From contig DFYJ01000094.1 of the NCBI GenBank assembly GCA_002383325.1, positions 27,277-35,148 of the forward strand: 7,872 bases of DNA. The letters are read 5' to 3'. Shown in pieces: positions 1-5,489 of this stretch; position 1 is the stretch's first letter, and each line of letters opens with the position of its first letter. Both the position numbers and the translations under genes were made by a program. This DNA is from Candidatus Aminicenantes bacterium UBA4085 (GTDB taxonomy: Bacteria > Acidobacteriota > Aminicenantia > Aminicenantales > UBA4085). The notes beneath the pieces are model-generated. The model saw only the letters and a list, made by a program, of their open reading frames with translations, searched no databases and was not told where the DNA came from.

Positions 1-1703
1 CGCCAGAAAGCCTCGACGGCGGCCTTGTCCCTGGGCCGGCGGGGCAAGGCCGTCCCGTCATCAAGATCGCGGGCGTCCATCCGGGTGTAGGAGAGAAGGA
101 GGTCGGCCGCGCCCGAAGGCCGGAATCGCAAGGAAGCCTCCCAGCCCTGCGTCCGGGCCCGCCCTATGTTGACGTAGCCGATGGCGTAATCGTAGTCGAT
201 CAGATTGCGGAAATCGCTGCGGAACCAGGTCAGGCCGGCCAGCCAGCGCTCCCCCGCCCAGGCTTGCTCGATCCCGGCGTCCCAGCCGGTGCTGCGCTCG
301 GGGCGCAGGCCCTCGTTGCCGATCGGTCCCCAGGCCGTGCCCGGCGCGTAGAGCTGGTAGAGGGAGGGCGACTTGAAGCCGGTGCCGGCGGTGGCCTTGA
401 GCCGGGTCCCGGTCGCCTCGAGAGCCAGGGCCGGGGCGATGCGCCAGGTCAGCGCCGTCCCCGTCCGGCTGTGGTCGTCCAGGCGGAGGCCGGCGGTGGC
501 GAAGAAGAGGCCGCCGACACGAATCTGGTCCTGGGCGAACAGGCCCATCCGTTCGGCCTGCCGGCCGGGAAAAGCGCTCTCATAGGGGCCCCAAAGGCTT
601 TCCGAAAGGTAGGACGACTCGCCGCTCTCGCGCTGCCAATCGCCGCCGAAGGTCAGGGTTTGGGATTCCGAGAGGAAGACATTATTTTGGACGTCGAGCT
701 TGGCCAGCCGGCTGCGGAAGGTCCCGATCTCGGAGTCGTACGGGTGCAGATCGTCGACCGGGTTGTCATTGTCGCGGTCGGAGCCGAGATGCGAAGCGGC
801 GGCCTTGATCTCCCAGCGGCCGCCGAAGAGCAGGGTGCGGCCGCGGACGCTGACCATCAGGGAGCGGTAGTCCTGGAGACTGTTGGGGTCGTCCCCATAG
901 GGCCCGCCGAAGCCGTCAATATCGGAGCGCGCGTCCACCGCCCGGACGACGATCCCGGCCTCGGTCGAGGGTGAGAAGGACCAGCCGATGTTGCCGGAGA
1001 GGGTGGCGTTGCGGTATCCGTCGGCCTCGCTGTTGCCGGCGTAGTCGGTCGAGGCGGCGGACAATCCGCCGGTCTGGTAGCGCGACAGGCCGAAGGCATA
1101 AGACAGGCGCCCGGCCCCGCCCGAGATCGCGGCCGAGCCCCGCCACGTGCCGTAGGATCCCCCCGAGGTCTCCATGGACACGGCGGGCTTCCCTTCTCCG
1201 CGCCTGGAAACGATGTTGATGACTCCGGCCAGAGCGTCGGACCCGTACAAGGTGCTCTGGGGTCCGCGCAGGATCTCGATCCGATCGACGTTGTCGAGCG
1301 TCAGGTGGGACAGATCGTAGGAGCGCGAGGGATTCATGGGATCATTGAGGGCCACCCCGTCGAGCAGGACGAGGACATGCTCGGAGTTGGCGCCTCGCAG
1401 GAAGGCCGACGAGGCCGCGCCCGGGCCGCCGGCGCGGACCGCGGCAACCCCCAGGCCGTCCTGGATGACGTCCAAAACACTTGTCCGTCCGGCCCGGTCG
1501 AGCTCCCGGCGGGTGAGGACGGTCACGGAGCTGGCGATCTCCTTGGCCGGCGTTTCGACTCGGGTAGCCGAGACGACAACCTCGTGGCGCAACGGAGGAT
1601 CCTGGGTGTTCCGGGGGTCTTGAGCGGCCAGGGCCGGCGCAGGCGGGACCAGGACGCAAAGAGCGGTGAGAGCGGCGGTCAGGACGAGAGCGGGGCGAGC
1701 CAT
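1..1703 (-). CDS. btuB: TonB-dependent outer-membrane receptor, BtuB-like vitamin B12 transporter (C-terminus off window)
   Basis: Outer-membrane beta-barrel that would import cobalamin or another corrinoid using TonB/ExbBD energy. The minus-strand frame is open from ATG at 1703 to the left edge, giving 567 residues with no stop; E. coli BtuB has 614, so only the last barrel strands should be missing. Residues 1-26 form a signal peptide ending ALA before AQD. A TonB box (EVVVSATR) lies at 41-48. The plug follows, with SSVTVLTRRELD, FLRG, VLVLLDGVALND, the signature RIEILRGPQSTLYGSDALAG near 141-160, and VINIVSRR. Barrel features include GTGFKSPSLYQLYAP and NEGLRPERS. The start is set by the Shine-Dalgarno AGGAAGG (1709-1715), five bases upstream. 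The substrate call rests mainly on the cobalamin riboswitch directly upstream, because the protein alone shows only a TonB receptor of the BtuB/Cir type. No other cobalamin gene is visible. Confidence 0.9.
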   Translation of the reverse strand, partial: MARPALVLTAALTALCVLVPPAPALAAQDPRNTQDPPLRHEVVVSATRVETPAKEIASSVTVLTRRELDRAGRTSVLDVIQDGLGVAAVRAGGPGAASSAFLRGANSEHVLVLLDGVALNDPMNPSRSYDLSHLTLDNVDRIEILRGPQSTLYGSDALAGVINIVSRRGEGKPAVSMETSGGSYGTWRGSAAISGGAGRLSYAFGLSRYQTGGLSAASTDYAGNSEADGYRNATLSGNIGWSFSPSTEAGIVVRAVDARSDIDGFGGPYGDDPNSLQDYRSLMVSVRGRTLLFGGRWEIKAAASHLGSDRDNDNPVDDLHPYDSEIGTFRSRLAKLDVQNNVFLSESQTLTFGGDWQRESGESSYLSESLWGPYESAFPGRQAERMGLFAQDQIRVGGLFFATAGLRLDDHSRTGTALTWRIAPALALEATGTRLKATAGTGFKSPSLYQLYAPGTAWGPIGNEGLRPERSTGWDAGIEQAWAGERWLAGLTWFRSDFRNLIDYDYAIGYVNIGRARTQGWEASLRFRPSGAADLLLSYTRMDARDLDDGTALPRRPRDKAAVEAFW

Positions 1704-1728
1704 GCGGACCTTCCTAGCGCCCCCGCTC

Positions 1729-1764
1729 AAAAAAAATCCGCCCGGGCTTCCCCACGAAGCCGGG
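1729..1764 (-). terminator. Intrinsic terminator in the btuB leader (riboswitch expression platform)
   Basis: Read on the minus strand, CCCGGCTTC (1764-1756) pairs with GAAGCCCGGG (1750-1741) around loop GTGGG, leaving one C bulged. After four bases comes a run of eight T (1736-1729). It lies five bases past the 3' strand of the aptamer P1 and 25 bases before the btuB start. This is the arrangement of a riboswitch that stops transcription when its ligand is bound. Confidence 0.82.
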
Positions 1765-1769
1765 TCGAT

Positions 1770-1931
1770 GGATTCGAGGAAGGTCTCCTGGCTCTCGGAT
1801 CGTCCTCCTCCCGGGCCTTCCCGCCCTCATCCCCGAAGGGCATGAGAGCAGTGGCGTCATCCGGGATTCGTCCCCGATTACAGTAGCGGGGGCTGCGTCC
1901 GCTTGCGACGGACTTCCCTTCGTTCGAACCC
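1770..1931 (-). promoter_or_regulatory. Cobalamin riboswitch aptamer
   Basis: Minus-strand RNA with the conserved cobalamin aptamer elements in order. P1 pairs GGGTTCGA (1931-1924) with TCGAATCC (1777-1770), eight pairs including one G-U. Next come GAAGGGAA (1921-1914) and the core hairpin CCCCGCTACTGTAATCGGGG (1891-1872), matching the family's CCGCAACTGTRA element. GACGCCACTG follows (1858-1849), then a peripheral hairpin with a cUUCGg tetraloop (1846-1826). The B12 box AGAGCCAGGAGACCTTCC (1795-1778) is close to the published consensus rAGYCMGgAgACCkGCC. The known ligand class is adenosyl- or other cobalamins; which form is bound cannot be read here. It sits between a promoter and a terminator ahead of a BtuB-like gene, so transcription termination on binding is the likely mode. 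Confidence 0.95.
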
Positions 1932-1960
1932 GGCGGGCCCCTCAGGCGGCCCGCATAGGA

Positions 1961-1989
1961 AGGATAGACCTCGGAGGTCCGGCTGTCAA
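1961..1989 (-). promoter_or_regulatory. Sigma-70-type promoter of the btuB riboswitch transcript
   Basis: On the minus strand a perfect -35 box TTGACA (1989-1984) is followed by 17 bases and TATCCT (1966-1961). The expected start, near 1954, lies about 23 bases before the aptamer P1, so the whole riboswitch would be transcribed. The -35 box begins four bases after the T-run of the upstream terminator. Confidence 0.75.
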
Positions 1990-1992
1990 GCG

Positions 1993-2032
1993 AAAAAACA
2001 GGCCGCTCCCTCTCGGGAGGAGAGGGAGCGGC
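1993..2032 (-). terminator. Strong intrinsic terminator upstream of the btuB promoter
   Basis: A perfect 13-bp GC-rich stem (GCCGCTCCCTCTC, 2002-2014, with its complement at 2020-2032) closes a five-base loop. On the minus strand it is followed by CTG and six T (1998-1993). The plus-strand side has no T-run, so it acts only on leftward transcripts. No protein gene ends just before it on that strand, so it must end an RNA gene or an unrecognised short gene starting further right. Confidence 0.8.
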
Positions 2033-2086
2033 TGGTCTTGAGGAAGGAGGGTTAGAGGAGGGGAAAAAGGATGTGCGTCTCGCGAT

Positions 2087-2148
2087 CGATCCTGTTGTTA
2101 TCTCGAGGGCGCATCATAATTCTCGCTTCACCCATAATAACGCGATCG
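2087..2148 (-). repeat. Three-segment imperfect inverted repeat (possible long RNA hairpin)
   Basis: Outer arms CGATC (2087-2091) and GATCG (2144-2148), middle arms GTTAT (2097-2101) and ATAAC (2137-2141), and inner arms GGGCG (2107-2111) and CACCC (2129-2133, pairing with one G-U on the minus-strand RNA) are nested in the right order around a 17-base loop. The near-copies of CGCGATCGAYC at 2081-2091 and 2141-2151 form the base. The pairing works best on the minus strand, the strand carrying the promoter and terminator. Confidence 0.45.
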
Positions 2149-2350
2149 ACCGGGCGATGGTTGCATGGCCGGTAGGATCCGAGCCGCGGCCCGGCGCAGT
2201 ACGGTTGGAGAGCTGCGGAGCGGAAGGGACCGGGGAGTGTTAGGCGAGGGGAGGATTCCGAGCTGGGCTCGGCCCTTCAAAGCACAGAAAATAAATAAAA
2301 TAACCTAAAACCGATGATTTTTTTTACCCCGATCACTGACTACATAAAGC

Positions 2351-2380
2351 ATTGTATCACACCTTTTAGCCATTTGGCAA
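2351..2380 (-). promoter_or_regulatory. Minus-strand sigma-70-type promoter with an AT-rich upstream element
   Basis: On the minus strand TTGCCA (2380-2375) is followed by 18 bases and TACAAT (2356-2351); TGTG directly before the -10 could act as an extended -10. The 27 bases further upstream (about 2381-2407) are almost pure A/T with A and T tracts, like an UP element. The predicted start near 2344 leads into the candidate RNA. A weaker plus-strand pair, TTGGCA (2374-2379), 17 bases, TATTAA (2397-2402), overlaps it and could point towards the decarboxylase. Confidence 0.6.
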
Positions 2381-2508
2381 ACTATTTTTATCTTTTTATT
2401 AAAAAAACCTTGTTGGACCTCCCAAGCGCCGTTTCCAGCCGGAATAGGAGAGCCGAAAGACGGAATTTCGTCCCGAATAGCCCGAGAAGGCCCTTTTTTA
2501 CCCCCCTT

Positions 2509-2537
2509 TTGACCCGGCAGGTGGTTTGGACTAGAAT
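2509..2537 (+). promoter_or_regulatory. Promoter of the aromatic amino acid decarboxylase gene
   Basis: TTGACC (2509-2514), a 17-base spacer and TAGAAT (2532-2537). The expected start near 2544 leaves a leader of about 35 bases before the preferred ATG at 2580. I see no operator or riboswitch in this short leader. Apart from this promoter, 2408-2564 shows no gene or recognisable element. Confidence 0.6.
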
Positions 2538-2579
2538 TCCGGCCTTCCGGACGGCATTTCTCGAATGCATGAGGCGCCC

Positions 2580-4004
2580 ATGGACAATGCCCAGTTTCGA
2601 CGCTGCGGGCACGAATTCATTGATTGGCTGGCCGATTACCTGGAGACGATCGAAGAACGGCCCGTACGCGCCGCCGTGTCCCCAGGGGATATCGCCTCCC
2701 GCCTGCCGGCCGACCCTCCTGAAACGGGCCAGCCTATGGACGCAATCTTCAATGATTTCAACAACATCATCATGCCCGGCATGACGCACTGGCAGCATCC
2801 CGGCTGGCATGCCTATTTTCCGGCCAACAACAGCCCCGAATCCATCCTGGCCGAGCTGTTGACCGCTGGGGTGGGGGCTCAGGGCATGAGCTGGGTGACA
2901 TCCCCCGCCGCCACCGAGCTTGAGGACCGGGTCCTGGACTGGCTGCGGAAGATGATCGGGCTGCCCGAGGGGTTCTCGGGGGTCATTCAGGACACGGCTT
3001 CCACCGCCACCCTGACGGCCCTTCTCTCGGCCCGGGAGAGAGCCACCGACTACGAAGCCAATGAAAAGGGCCTGCGCAGGCCCCTGACGGTCTACGCCTC
3101 CTCCGAGACCCACTCCAGCCTGGAGAAGGGAGTCAAGATCGCCGGCTATGGCCGGGAGAACCTGCGGATTGTCCCCGTGGACGCGGGCTATGCCATGATC
3201 CCGGAGGCGCTCGAGGAGGCCGTCCGGCGCGACAAGGCGGCCGGTTGGCAGCCCGCCTTCGTCGCCGCCACCCTGGGAACGACTTCCTCCACCGCGGTCG
3301 ATCCGCTGGGGCCGATCGGCGAGATCGCCTCCCGGCACGGCCTCTGGCTCCATGTCGACGCCGCCTACGGCGGGACGGCCGCTCTTTGCCCCGAGAACCG
3401 CTGGATCATGGCCGGGGCGGAGCGGGCCGACTCGTTCGTCTTCAACCCGCATAAGTGGATGCTGACCAACTTCGATTGTTCGGCCTACTTCGTCCGCGAC
3501 CCCGGGGCCCTGATCCGGACTTTCGAGATTCATCCCGAATACCTCAAGACCGGAGTCGATCCCTACGTCAAGAACTACCGCGACTGGGGCATCCAGCTCG
3601 GCCGCCGCTTTCGGGCCCTCAAGCTCTGGTTCGTCATCCGGTCCTACGGCGTCGAGGGCTTGCGGGCCTTCGTCCGCGAACACCAGAGGCTGGCCCGGTT
3701 GTTCCGGGCCTGGGTCGAGGCGGAGCCGGGCTTCGAGATCCTGGCTCCCTCGCCCTTCGGATTGGTCTGCTTCAGACTCAACGCCGGCCGCGGCGAAGAG
3801 GATCGGACCCGCCTCAACCGGGCCCTGCTGGACGACCTCAACGCCTCGGGGCGCGTCTTCCTGACCCATACCGTCCTGGGCGGCCGCTTCGCCCTGCGTT
3901 TCGTGGTCGGGTCCCGGCTGACCCAGGAGCGCCATGTCCGGCTGGCCTGGGACCTCGTTCGGGCTTCTGCTCAGCGTGTGCGGACTCTGGTCACCGCGGA
4001 TTGA
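2580..4004 (+). CDS. Aromatic-L-amino-acid decarboxylase (group II PLP-dependent)
   Basis: Cytoplasmic PLP enzyme that should convert an aromatic amino acid (tryptophan, tyrosine, phenylalanine or a hydroxylated form) to its amine plus CO2. The 474 residues match the family length. Landmarks are the N-terminal FRRCGHEFIDWLADYL, the substrate region HWQHPGWHAYFPANNSPE, and GMSWVTSPAATELE. H178 (SSETHSSLEKG) is the counterpart of human AADC H192, D260 (HVDAAYGG) of D271, and Schiff-base K292 (NPHKWML) of K303. Y321 (HPEYLK) matches human Y332, the residue replaced by Phe in plant aldehyde synthases, so true decarboxylation is expected. Substrate choice among aromatic acids cannot be read. An in-frame ATG at 2565 lacks a ribosome site; 2580 has GAGG five bases upstream and gives the usual N-terminus. 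It has its own promoter and a weak terminator after it, so it is probably monocistronic. Glutamate and histidine decarboxylases are less likely given the HAYFP and NPHKW signatures. Confidence 0.93.
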   Translation: MDNAQFRRCGHEFIDWLADYLETIEERPVRAAVSPGDIASRLPADPPETGQPMDAIFNDFNNIIMPGMTHWQHPGWHAYFPANNSPESILAELLTAGVGAQGMSWVTSPAATELEDRVLDWLRKMIGLPEGFSGVIQDTASTATLTALLSARERATDYEANEKGLRRPLTVYASSETHSSLEKGVKIAGYGRENLRIVPVDAGYAMIPEALEEAVRRDKAAGWQPAFVAATLGTTSSTAVDPLGPIGEIASRHGLWLHVDAAYGGTAALCPENRWIMAGAERADSFVFNPHKWMLTNFDCSAYFVRDPGALIRTFEIHPEYLKTGVDPYVKNYRDWGIQLGRRFRALKLWFVIRSYGVEGLRAFVREHQRLARLFRAWVEAEPGFEILAPSPFGLVCFRLNAGRGEEDRTRLNRALLDDLNASGRVFLTHTVLGGRFALRFVVGSRLTQERHVRLAWDLVRASAQRVRTLVTAD

Positions 4005-4013
4005 ACCGTGATC

Positions 4014-4036
4014 CGGGGACGCGTCCCCGTCTTCTT
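4014..4036 (+). terminator. Weak intrinsic terminator after the decarboxylase gene
   Basis: A perfect 16-base palindrome CGGGGACGCGTCCCCG (4014-4029) starts nine bases after the decarboxylase stop and is followed by TCTTCTT. The tract is not a pure T-run and the loop at the centre would need to open, so efficiency is doubtful. Confidence 0.4.
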
Positions 4037-4132
4037 AGAGCGCGGAGCCAAGCGCGGTTCCCTCGAGCCTGATCGCCTTCCGGTCTCTGTGAGCCCAAGA
4101 AAGCGTCGACGGCCGCCGGCCCGAGCCCGTCC

Positions 4133-4162
4133 TTGCCAGGGACGACCGGTTCGGTTTATCCT
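4133..4162 (+). promoter_or_regulatory. Possible promoter of the beta/gamma-crystallin gene
   Basis: TTGCCA (4133-4138), 18 bases, TATCCT (4157-4162). The -10 is identical to that proposed for btuB. The predicted start near 4169 leaves a leader of about 27 bases. The rest of the 191-base gap after the decarboxylase shows only the palindrome at 4014-4029. Confidence 0.42.
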
Positions 4163-4195
4163 TCCTTCATTGTTATCTCATCAGGGAGGAGCCGC

Positions 4196-4810
4196 ATGAC
4201 CGTCAAGTATCTCATCCAAGCCTTCAAGGAAGAGGATTTTCGCGGCCGCAGCCGCCACATCGTCTCCAACGAGGCCGAGCTCAAGCTGATCGGGTTCGAC
4301 AACGACATCGCCTCGCTGAAGATCATGCGCGGCCCGGACTACCAGCCGGGCGACGTGGTCCGCCTCTACACCGACAAGGGCTTCTCGGGCAAGTACGTCG
4401 AGGTCGGCCCCGGCGAGTATTCCAGCGTCCACAAGTCGCCCATCGACCTGGGCCACAAGATCTCCTCGATCGAGATCACCACCGTCCACATCCCGGCCGC
4501 GCCCGCGGTGCCGCTGATCGTCCAAATCTTCGCCGACAAGAACTTCGAGGGCCGGCGGCGGACGATCGTGCAGGATCTGACCGACCTCAAGCTGCAGGAC
4601 TTCGACGACGACGTCTCGTCGCTCCAGGTCTTCGCCGGGCCCAGCCATGCCGGCGAGGTGGCGACTTTCTTCCAGAACCCCAACTTCAGCGGCTTCAGCC
4701 TGGAGCCCGGGGAGATGGGGCCGGGGACGAGCATCCCCAACTTGAAGGAGATCCCCAACAAGCTGAACAACCGGATCTCCTCGATCCGGATCCACCTGCC
4801 GGGGAAGTGA
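4196..4810 (+). CDS. Two-domain beta/gamma-crystallin protein, probably calcium-binding
   Basis: 204 residues built from two beta/gamma-crystallin domains (about 4-96 and 106-200) joined by a short Ala/Pro linker (HIPAAPAVP). Each domain has two Greek-key motifs, starting IQAFKEEDFRG, VVRLYTDKGFSG, VQIFADKNFEG and VATFFQNPNFSG. The family's calcium motif is N/D-N/D-x-x-S/T-S. Domain 2 has two good copies, DDDVSS (137-142) and NNRISS (191-196). Domain 1 has degenerate ones, DNDIAS (35-40, Ala for Ser/Thr) and GHKISS (86-91, no acidic pair). There is no signal peptide, so it is probably cytoplasmic. The layout resembles Myxococcus protein S (173 residues, two domains), a calcium-dependent spore-coat protein, but a stress or structural role here is only a guess. 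ATG at 4196 is chosen for AGGGAGGA at 4183-4190; upstream alternative starts lack such a site. Its stop touches the stop of the opposing gene. Confidence 0.9.
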   Translation: MTVKYLIQAFKEEDFRGRSRHIVSNEAELKLIGFDNDIASLKIMRGPDYQPGDVVRLYTDKGFSGKYVEVGPGEYSSVHKSPIDLGHKISSIEITTVHIPAAPAVPLIVQIFADKNFEGRRRTIVQDLTDLKLQDFDDDVSSLQVFAGPSHAGEVATFFQNPNFSGFSLEPGEMGPGTSIPNLKEIPNKLNNRISSIRIHLPGK

Positions 4811-5452
4811 TCAGACCTTAAAGAGCCCGCGGGGGTCGGCTCCCAGCAGCCCGGCCTTGACGAGGGCCGGGTCGGCCGGCAGGACGTCGCGCATCTGGGC
4901 CGGCGTCATGAAGCGGGTGTGGCGGGCCCGGTCCAGGGCGTCCCCGATCCAGCTGACGTCCTCTTCGTCCGTCATCCAGCCCCGCTTGTCGAAGCGGGTC
5001 AGGTCGAACGGCCCGGAATACTCGAGCATGGTCTTCTCGCCGGCCGCGTTGAAGTAGACGTCGAAGTACGAGGCCATCAGCTCGCGGATCGTCCGGTAAA
5101 CGGGCTCTCGGAAGCGCAGGACGGTGAAGTTGGACTTGGCCGCGCAGCCCCAGGCCCCGTTTTGGCGGAAGACGGCCAGGACGTGGTCGTCGTCGTGGCG
5201 GGAGCGGATGTCCACGAGCAGCGGACGGCGGCCGTGGAAGCGGAGGGCGGCCGCGGCGAACAAGGCCCCTTCAAAGCAGTTGGCCCGGCGCTCCCGCAGG
5301 ACGCGCCGCGGCGAGGCCGTGCCGGGCTCGGGATCGTAGGCGATCCCGTTCAGCCAGGCTTGGATCTTGATGGGCGCGTCCAGCCGGGCCAGGACCGCCC
5401 CCTCGGAGGCCGACCAAACGGCGGGACCGGGTCCCTTGGCCGTCTTCGTCAT
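4811..5452 (-). CDS. Unrecognised 213-residue protein with a transglutaminase-like Cys/His pattern
   Basis: I do not recognise the family with certainty. The protein is soluble, without signal peptide or membrane segment. A central block has C59 at the start of a small-residue helix (NCFEGALFAAAAL), a strand GRRPLLVDI, then H90 in DDDHVLAVF, then GAWGCAAKSNF (98-109). A Cys opening a helix, a His some 30 residues on in a strand, and a following Trp/Gly strand with a polar residue is the order seen in transglutaminase-like (papain-fold) proteins, so a Cys-His enzyme is a fair inference. The C-terminal half (REPVYRTIRELMASYFDVYF, and W149 onward) is acidic and helical. ATG at 5452 has GGGAG eight bases upstream and starts 37 bases after the GH172-like gene; the ATG at 5521 would overlap that gene and lacks support. 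It is probably the last gene of that operon, and no terminator is visible after it. Confidence 0.75.
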   Translation of the reverse strand: MTKTAKGPGPAVWSASEGAVLARLDAPIKIQAWLNGIAYDPEPGTASPRRVLRERRANCFEGALFAAAALRFHGRRPLLVDIRSRHDDDHVLAVFRQNGAWGCAAKSNFTVLRFREPVYRTIRELMASYFDVYFNAAGEKTMLEYSGPFDLTRFDKRGWMTDEEDVSWIGDALDRARHTRFMTPAQMRDVLPADPALVKAGLLGADPRGLFKV

Positions 5453-5489
5453 CTTCGACTCTCCCTTCCCGCTTCCGCAGGCTGCGCGG

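Larger units (their letters stand above)
1993..2344 (-). ncRNA. Candidate free-standing structured RNA, family not recognised
   Basis: About 350 bases lie between a good minus-strand promoter (2380-2351) and a strong intrinsic terminator (2032-1993), with no convincing protein. The stretch holds a perfect small hairpin CCGAGC/GCTCGG (2258-2272) and a long three-segment inverted structure at 2087-2148. I looked for tmRNA (alanine-tRNA-like end, CCA, tag ORF), RNase P (GAGGAAAGUC, ACAGAA), SRP RNA, 5S rRNA and 6S features and saw none. A 27-codon frame (2135-2052) is a competing explanation, which would make this a leader or small-protein transcript. The RNA call is an inference from the promoter, terminator and structure, and its exact ends are estimates. 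Confidence 0.38.

Noticed and set aside
264..974. 236-codon open frame on the plus strand, with a further plus-strand frame at 1305-1886
   Set aside because: Antisense to the BtuB-like receptor; the second also runs through the riboswitch. No domain, no ribosome site, and the opposite strand is clearly coding or regulatory.
1993..2344. Known housekeeping RNA (tmRNA, RNase P, 6S, SRP, 5S) in the leftward transcript
   Set aside because: The length would suit tmRNA or RNase P, but none of the conserved sequence elements of these RNAs could be found on either strand.
2314..2784. 156-codon plus-strand frame starting in the A/T-rich region
   Set aside because: It runs through the decarboxylase promoter and into the decarboxylase gene in another frame, with no domain and no ribosome site.
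2388..3935. 515-codon open frame on the minus strand
   Set aside because: It lies antisense to the decarboxylase, which has clear family motifs. The translation is low-complexity Gly/Pro/Asp/Arg-rich, typical of the reverse strand of GC-rich genes, and has no motif or ribosome site.
4181..4795. 204-codon minus-strand frame antisense to the crystallin gene
   Set aside because: It mirrors the crystallin frame; the translation is rich in Asp/Leu/Val repeats from codon bias, while the plus strand has clear Greek-key motifs.
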